Shown here: positions 5,283 through 9,928 of the stretch, one piece after another
How positions within the stretch are numbered: position 1 is the stretch's first letter
Layout of the letters: every line of letters begins with the position of its first letter
From: a bacterium
GTDB lineage: Bacteria; Cyanobacteriota; Vampirovibrionia; Gastranaerophilales; Gastranaerophilaceae
NCBI GenBank assembly: GCA_017444705.1
Contig: JAFSWA010000013.1
Coordinates: 1 to 9,928, forward strand
Direction: 5' to 3'
DNA length: 9,928 nt
The notes under the pieces: generated by a model
What the model was told of the DNA's origin: nothing
Databases searched by the model: none
What the model saw: the letters and a program-made list of their open reading frames with translations, nothing else
Position numbers and translations under genes: made by a program

Positions 5283-5311
5283 ATTATAAATTATTGACTG
5301 AGTAATGTCAA
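5283..5311 (-). promoter_or_regulatory. Perfect consensus sigma70 promoter for the 89-aa gene
   Basis: On the minus strand, TTGACA (5311-5306), a 17-nt spacer and TATAAT (5288-5283) match consensus at every position. An inverted repeat ATTGAC-N8-GTCAAT (5293-5298 and 5307-5312) overlaps the -35 and part of the spacer, a possible operator. The predicted transcription start is near 5276. Confidence 0.8.
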
Positions 5312-5340
5312 TTCGCTTAAAATTATTGTATTAATTTTTT

Positions 5341-5349
5341 TGATATAAT
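5341..5349 (+). promoter_or_regulatory. Extended -10 promoter for rph
   Basis: TGA followed by TATAAT (5344-5349) is an extended -10. No good -35 is seen at the right distance. The predicted start is near 5356, giving a leader of about 29 nt. Confidence 0.5.
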
Positions 5350-5384
5350 TAAATATATTGGATTAACAAAGAGGAAATTTGAAC

Positions 5385-6083
5385 ATGCCTGAGAGAATTA
5401 ACAGAAAAAATGACGAATTAAGAGAAGTAAAGTTTACAAGAAATTTCACAAAACACGCACCTGCCTGTGTTTTGGTTCAATTCGGTGATACGGAAGTTAT
5501 CGTTACCGCATCAATTGACGAAGGTAAACCAAAATGGATGGATAAAGAGGATTCAAGAGGCTGGATTACTGCGGAATACTCGCTTTTGCCCTCTGCAACT
5601 CATACAAGATGTCAAAGAGAACGTTCAAAAATTTCAGGCAGAACTCAGGAAATTCAAAGACTTATCGGTCGTTCAATTCGCTCATGTGTTGACTTAACCC
5701 TTTTAGGTGAACGTACAATCACAATTGATGCAGATGTAATACAGGCTGACGGCGGAACAAGATGTGCTTCTATTTGCGGAGCTTATGTTGTTGTTGAAAT
5801 GCTCGTCAAAAAACTTATGGCAGAAGGCAAGTTAGAACAAAACCCTATTTTAGAGCCTATTGCTGCTGTATCAGCCGGAATTGTTGACGGCGAAACAAGA
5901 CTTGACCTTGAATATATTGAAGATTCAGCCGCTCAGGTTGATTCAAATATAGTTATGACAAAATCGGGCAAAATCATTGAATTTCAAACAACCGCTGAGG
6001 GTAATCCTTATGAGAGAGAACAATTACTTGAAATTCTCGACCTCGGACAAAAAGCAATTAAAGAAATTATTGAAAAATACTGA
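5385..6083 (+). CDS. rph: Ribonuclease PH
   Basis: A 232-aa phosphate-dependent 3'-5' exoribonuclease that trims tRNA 3' ends, active as a ring-shaped hexamer in the cytosol. The single RNase PH domain is complete. Seen: the EYSLLPSATHTR loop, GRTQEIQRLIGRS with R86, and DADVIQADGGTRCASI with the phosphate-binding T125 and R126 at the family's usual numbers. YIEDSAAQVDSNIVMT carries the catalytic-site acidic residues, followed by IEFQTTAEGNPY (normally QGTAE). It is slightly shorter than the usual 238-256 aa, at the C-terminus. Start: ATG 5385 has GAGG at 5371-5374 (10 nt). A TTG at 5379 is in frame but only 4 nt from the Shine-Dalgarno. The gene stands alone, convergent with the glycosyltransferase; the 44-bp gap holds only an AT-only hairpin too weak to call. 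Confidence 0.95.
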   Translation: MPERINRKNDELREVKFTRNFTKHAPACVLVQFGDTEVIVTASIDEGKPKWMDKEDSRGWITAEYSLLPSATHTRCQRERSKISGRTQEIQRLIGRSIRSCVDLTLLGERTITIDADVIQADGGTRCASICGAYVVVEMLVKKLMAEGKLEQNPILEPIAAVSAGIVDGETRLDLEYIEDSAAQVDSNIVMTKSGKIIEFQTTAEGNPYEREQLLEILDLGQKAIKEIIEKY

Positions 6084-6127
6084 TTTTTAGGAAAACATAT
6101 TTTTTATAAATATTTTAACCAAAATTT

Positions 6128-6925
6128 CTATTTTCTTATTCCGTATTTCATAAGAAGTCTGAAATAGTCTTTGAGGCATTTTATGTAGTCTGATTTTTTG
6201 ACGTGTGAACCGCCTACATCAAGCCATTGAGAAAGCGGCAGTTCATAAAGCCAATTTTTACCCCGATTTTGAGGAAGTCTTGAAAGTCTTGTCAAAAGTT
6301 CTTGATCAAAAAGCCACTTTACGCTGAATGCGTCTTTAACAGCAGGTTTTAAAACATCAGACCTGAACATTTTTGCTCCGCACTGCGTATCGGAAACTTT
6401 CGGGGAAAATAATACGCTTCCCATAGTTGCAATTATTTTTTGGATAAAACTTTTTATGTTTGACCGTTGAACATTGTGTCCCGCAAGTCTTAGTCTTACT
6501 CCTATTACAGAGCTGACGTCAGGATTATCTTTAAAAGCTTTCATAAATGAGGGTATTTCGCTGAACGGAGTAGCCAAATCAGCATCCATAAAGCCTATGT
6601 GTCTGAAATTTCTGCTCAATGCTTCATTCATTCCCCTTCTGACTGCTTCCGCTTTGCCGCCGTTTTGGGCACATTTTACGGCTATAAATCTGTCGGGAAC
6701 AGATTTTTCAAGCTTTTTTAATATTTCAAAAGTATTATCTTTGCTCCCGTCGTCAACTAAAAATACCTGTGAGGAAAAGTCTTTTAAACCCTCAATGTAT
6801 TGATGGGGATTGATTCTTTTTCCCTCGTTGTAACATGGTATAACTATTGCCGAAGCATAATCTGACGGGCTGTAATATCCTTGTATTTTCATTTTGAACT
6901 CACTATAAACACTCTGCAACCACAT
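6128..6925 (-). CDS. Family 2 glycosyltransferase, ALG5/DPM1-like (polyprenyl-phosphate sugar transferase)
   Basis: A 265-aa GT-A fold protein. In order: IVIPCYNEG (about 27-35), VDDGSKDNT (57-65), NGGKAEAVRRGM (88-99), FMDADLATP with the metal-binding D114-x-D116, SDTQCGAKMF (178-187) and KWLFDQELL (203-211). The DADLATP, DTQCG and W-F-D-E-L-L set is typical of dolichyl/undecaprenyl-phosphate glucosyl- or mannosyltransferases, which move a sugar from a nucleotide donor to a lipid phosphate at the inner membrane. There is no transmembrane segment, unlike ALG5 (N-terminal) or GtrB (C-terminal), so it would be peripheral. Start: ATG 6925 is the longest but lacks a Shine-Dalgarno. ATG 6892 (MKIQGYYSP), with GTGAG upstream, keeps the whole catalytic domain and may be the true start. 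Sugar and acceptor are unknown. Confidence 0.85.
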   Translation of the reverse strand: MWLQSVYSEFKMKIQGYYSPSDYASAIVIPCYNEGKRINPHQYIEGLKDFSSQVFLVDDGSKDNTFEILKKLEKSVPDRFIAVKCAQNGGKAEAVRRGMNEALSRNFRHIGFMDADLATPFSEIPSFMKAFKDNPDVSSVIGVRLRLAGHNVQRSNIKSFIQKIIATMGSVLFSPKVSDTQCGAKMFRSDVLKPAVKDAFSVKWLFDQELLTRLSRLPQNRGKNWLYELPLSQWLDVGGSHVKKSDYIKCLKDYFRLLMKYGIRK

Positions 6926-6975
6926 TTATTATTAAAACATACAAAAAATTTTTTTGACTTATTTGTTAAAAAAAA

Positions 6976-7004
6976 TTAAGTAAAATTTATTTTTGTAATA
7001 TAAT
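6976..7004 (+). promoter_or_regulatory. Candidate promoter for dgt-dnaG
   Basis: TATAAT (6999-7004) lies 17 nt after a weak -35, TTAAGT (6976-6981). The predicted start near 7011 is close to the Shine-Dalgarno GAGGG (7015-7019), so the leader would be only about 16 nt. Confidence 0.4.
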
Positions 7005-7026
7005 ATTAAATGATGAGGGATAAAAG

Positions 7027-8082
7027 TTGATATTAACTCAAATAAGAGAAAGATTAGAAGAAGCTGAAAATAAGAATTTAAACAAATTTGCGGCAAAATC
7101 CTCAGAATCAAAGGGCAGAGCCGTAAAAGAAGAGAAATGCCCTATTCGTACGGATTTTCAGCGTGACAGGGACAGAATACTTCATTCTAAGGCTTTTCGA
7201 CGTTTAAAACACAAAACTCAGGTTTTTTTATCCCCTATGGATGATCATTACAGAACAAGAATGACGCATACATTAGAGGTTTCTCAGATTGCAAGAACAA
7301 TTGCAAAAGGGCTTAATCTTAATGAAGATTTGACAGAAGCAATAGCTTTGGGTCACGATTTAGGACATACTCCTTTTGGACATTGCGGAGAATCCGTTTT
7401 GAATAAACTTATGCCGGACGGATTTTTGCATAATAAACAAAGTGTAAGAGTTGCAACGGTTTTAGAAAATATAAATTTAACATATGAAACACTTGACGGC
7501 ATTTTGAATCATTCGGGCGACCTTTTTTCAACAAGTATTCCGAAAGCATCAACTCTTGAAGGGCAGATAGTTAAAGTTGCGGATAAAATTGCATATATAA
7601 ATCATGACATTGATGATGCTGTTCGTGCGGGAGTTATGGATATTGAAGATTTACCAAAAGAAAGTAAAGAATATTTCAGGTCTAAAAATCAGCAAAGAAT
7701 TGCCACTTTGATTATGGATGTTATTGAGAATTCATATGGAATAAACGATATAAAAATGTCCTCGGAAGCTCTATATCATTTTAATAATTACAGAAGATGG
7801 ATGTTTGAAAATATTTATCTTGACTCGCCCGCAAAAATGGAAGAGGGTAAGGCAAGACATGTTATAGCTGCTCTTTTTGAATTTTATCTTGATATGCTAA
7901 AATCTAAGTTTAAAAATTCTCCGGAAGAAATTCTGAAACGGATAATTTGTGATTATATTGCAGGTATGACAGACAGATATGCAATTACAATGTATGAAGA
8001 ATATTTTGTACCGAAACCGACTTCGGCGGCATTTTCGGATTTGTATTTGTTTAAAATGGCGGAGTTGAACGGACTTAAATAA
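7027..8082 (+). CDS. dgt: dGTPase-like HD-domain deoxynucleoside triphosphate triphosphohydrolase
   Basis: A 351-aa cytosolic HD-superfamily enzyme expected to cleave dNTPs (classically dGTP) to nucleoside and tripolyphosphate, affecting dNTP pools and DNA replication fidelity. Seen: the N-terminal signature DFQRDRDRILHSKAFRRLKH (43-62), and metal ligands H81 (MTHTLEV), H110-D111 (GHDLGHTPFGHCGE) and D186 (VADKIAYINHDIDD). The length and lack of a large insert fit the shorter dGTPase-like type 2 proteins rather than the about 500-aa E. coli Dgt. Start: TTG 7027, with GAGGG (7015-7019) 7 nt upstream; no ATG is better placed. Its TAA overlaps the dnaG ATG by one base (TAATG), so the two are probably co-transcribed and coupled. 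The exact nucleotide preference is not readable. Confidence 0.92.
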   Translation: MILTQIRERLEEAENKNLNKFAAKSSESKGRAVKEEKCPIRTDFQRDRDRILHSKAFRRLKHKTQVFLSPMDDHYRTRMTHTLEVSQIARTIAKGLNLNEDLTEAIALGHDLGHTPFGHCGESVLNKLMPDGFLHNKQSVRVATVLENINLTYETLDGILNHSGDLFSTSIPKASTLEGQIVKVADKIAYINHDIDDAVRAGVMDIEDLPKESKEYFRSKNQQRIATLIMDVIENSYGINDIKMSSEALYHFNNYRRWMFENIYLDSPAKMEEGKARHVIAALFEFYLDMLKSKFKNSPEEILKRIICDYIAGMTDRYAITMYEEYFVPKPTSAAFSDLYLFKMAELNGLK

Positions 8083-9928
8083 TGGAAAGAACTTGGAATG
8101 ATGCGGTTGAAGAAATAAAATCACGTCTTGACATTGTTGATGTCATTTCAAAATATGTTATTTTGAAGAAAAGGGGGGTTAATTATATAGGACTTTGTCC
8201 TTTCCATAATGAAAAAACCCCGTCATTTATAGTAAGTCCGCAAAAAGGGATTTTTAAATGTTTCGGCTGCGGAAAAGGCGGTGATGCCGTTACATTTTTA
8301 ATGGAAATTAAAAACGAAAGTTATGCCGAAACAATAAAAGATTTGGCGGAACAGTTTAATATAGAGCTTCCAAAAAGCACAAAAACCCACGACGCAAACA
8401 AAGATAAGAAAACAAAAATATATAATGCTCTTTTTGATGCTCAAAAATTTTATACGGAAAATTTATTAAAAATTCCCTCTGCAAAAACCGCATACGATTA
8501 TCTGATGAACAGAGATATTAACGAAGAAACGATACATAAATACGGACTCGGTTATTCTCCGGATACTTTTGATATTCCTGAGGTTTTAAAAAAATACGGA
8601 AATGAAATTTTGCTTGAAGCAGGTTTGATAATCAAAAAAAATGATGCAGACAAGTATTATAATCGTTTTCGTGACAGATTGATGATTCCTATTTTTGACG
8701 AGAAAGGAGATATTGTCGGCTTTGGGTCAAGAACATTGAAAAAAAATGATGACGGACCAAAGTATATAAACTCCCCTGATTCTTATATTTACAATAAAAG
8801 CAGGATTTTATACGGGTTTAATTACGCAAAAGACGCAATAAAAAAAGAAGATTCAGTTCTTATAATGGAAGGGTATTTTGATGTCATTACCGCTCAGATA
8901 AACGGAGTCGGAAATGCAGTTGCGACATGCGGAACAGCAATGACGCCCGAACATGTAAAGTTGATTTCAAGATATTGCAATTCAAGAAAAATATTCCTTG
9001 CCTTTGACACTGATAAAGCGGGACAAATGGCAACACAAAGGGGTGCAGAGGTTATAAAAGAACAGTTTTCAAATCTTGGGGATATAAGACAATTTAGTAA
9101 TATCGGTTCACTGAAAAATTATGATGAAATAAATTCAGCTTTAAATGAGGATAAATATTCTTGTGAAATACGAGTTGTAAGTCCGCCTGACGGAAAAGAT
9201 CCGGATGAATATATAAGAGAACATGGCGGTGAAAAATATAAAGAATACGTGAAAGAAGCCCCATTGTTAATAGATTTCAGGTTAAATCAAATTTTAAAAC
9301 AGAAGAAATCTTCAATGTCGCCTACGGAAAAAATAAAAATAGTTAAAGAAATTTGTCCGATTTTGAACGAAATAAATAATCAAATAATAAAAAATGAGTA
9401 TGTAAAACTCGTTGCGACCTCATTAAGAATAGATGAAAAGTCTTTAAATGCGGAGCTTTCAAGGGTTCAAACGGCTGAAAGCTATGATTTAAGGGAGATT
9501 AAGCCAAATGTTAAGAGAATTGTAACAAAATCTTCAAATTTGGCAGAAAAATCGCAAAAAAATTTATTGTCGCTTTATTTAACATCTGAGGGGATTTCAA
9601 ACAAAGAATTCCTTTCGGAGGCGATAAAAAATGTAAAATTTGATAATAAAAATCTCGAAATTATCAAAGAAACCATTGACAAAATATCATTTACCGTAAA
9701 TAATGTAGTGGATTTAACTGAATCCCTGTACACCGTATTTGCGGAGGATAATGAAAAAAAAGAGATAATAACAGATTTAATATATTTGTCCGAAACATAT
9801 AAAGGTCTTGATACATCAGAATTTACACTTGCCTTAACGGAAAATATTTCAATGATAGAAAAATTTAATAATGATAAAATAAAAGAAAATTTGATTTTAC
9901 AAAATCAAAACGAAATGCAAGATGAAGA
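8082..9928 (+). CDS. dnaG: DNA primase DnaG (3' end outside window)
   Basis: Open for 615 codons from ATG 8082 to the window edge. The enzyme synthesises RNA primers for the replication fork. In order: a CHC2 zinc finger with C39, H42, C60 and C63 (CPFHNEKTPSF, then FKCFGCGKGG); the RNA-polymerase core with RFRDRLMIPIFD, GFGSRTL and KYINSP; a Toprim domain with E263 (MEGYFDV) and D309-x-D311 (FDTDKAG; E. coli has E265, D309 and D311); then DGKDPDEYI. Between FDTDKAG and the PPDGKDPDEYI strand there are about 25-30 more residues (around NLGDIRQFSNIGSLKNYDE) than I expect from typical DnaG. The C-terminal helicase-binding domain is only partly visible. GGA at 8071-8073 could serve as Shine-Dalgarno, and the one-base overlap with dgt suggests coupling. 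rpoD commonly follows in this operon type but is not visible here. Confidence 0.97.
   Translation, partial: MERTWNDAVEEIKSRLDIVDVISKYVILKKRGVNYIGLCPFHNEKTPSFIVSPQKGIFKCFGCGKGGDAVTFLMEIKNESYAETIKDLAEQFNIELPKSTKTHDANKDKKTKIYNALFDAQKFYTENLLKIPSAKTAYDYLMNRDINEETIHKYGLGYSPDTFDIPEVLKKYGNEILLEAGLIIKKNDADKYYNRFRDRLMIPIFDEKGDIVGFGSRTLKKNDDGPKYINSPDSYIYNKSRILYGFNYAKDAIKKEDSVLIMEGYFDVITAQINGVGNAVATCGTAMTPEHVKLISRYCNSRKIFLAFDTDKAGQMATQRGAEVIKEQFSNLGDIRQFSNIGSLKNYDEINSALNEDKYSCEIRVVSPPDGKDPDEYIREHGGEKYKEYVKEAPLLIDFRLNQILKQKKSSMSPTEKIKIVKEICPILNEINNQIIKNEYVKLVATSLRIDEKSLNAELSRVQTAESYDLREIKPNVKRIVTKSSNLAEKSQKNLLSLYLTSEGISNKEFLSEAIKNVKFDNKNLEIIKETIDKISFTVNNVVDLTESLYTVFAEDNEKKEIITDLIYLSETYKGLDTSEFTLALTENISMIEKFNNDKIKENLILQNQNEMQDE

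Noticed and set aside
6084..6127. Terminator between rph and the glycosyltransferase
   Set aside because: The only inverted repeat (ATATTT/AAATAT, 6097-6113) is entirely AT and too weak to call.
7897..8124. 75-codon minus-strand ORF over the dgt-dnaG junction
   Set aside because: It is antisense to two well-supported overlapping genes and has no ribosome binding site.

Overview
The window is AT-rich, densely packed bacterial DNA with sigma70-type promoters and Shine-Dalgarno sites. TAA, TAG and TGA all end genes, so the code looks standard. My best guess at the source is an uncultured gut-type bacterium near Gastranaerophilales (Vampirovibrionia/Melainabacteria). The guess rests on low GC, a prepilin-like protein with a long variable C-terminus, and short palindromic repeats between genes. 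It comes from pattern memory, not from a search.

Layout, left to right: (1) the 3' part of a gene resembling sigma-70 region 4; (2) an aquaporin-family channel; (3) on the minus strand, a small predicted lipoprotein translationally coupled to an MntP-type manganese exporter, whose 3' end overlaps the aquaporin gene; (4) divergent from that pair, a GshB-like ATP-grasp ligase; (5) a minus-strand XRE regulator; (6) divergent from it, a type IV prepilin-like gene interrupted by one in-frame TAA; (7) a cluster of about 185 bp holding five palindromic repeats; (8) a minus-strand 89-aa orphan with a consensus promoter; (9) rph (RNase PH); (10) a minus-strand ALG5/DPM1-like GT2 glycosyltransferase; (11) a dgt-like HD phosphohydrolase overlapping by one base with dnaG (primase), which runs off the right edge.

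The genes fall into several small transcription units. Two gaps are compact divergent promoter regions (lipoprotein/gshB and xre/prepilin). Three junctions are convergent (aquaporin/mntP, gshB/xre and rph/glycosyltransferase). The first has a strong terminator hairpin inside the opposing coding sequence. The second has a weak shared one. The third shows nothing convincing. dgt-dnaG is a replication/nucleotide operon of the kind that often continues into rpoD, but that would lie outside the window.

I see no clear new multi-gene system, defence island, CRISPR array, tRNA, rRNA or transposase. The items most worth a second look are the nonsense codon in an otherwise open prepilin frame, the palindromic repeat cluster, the promoter strength of the 89-aa orphan, the aquaporin without the filter arginine, the altered GshB loops, and the terminator embedded in mntP.
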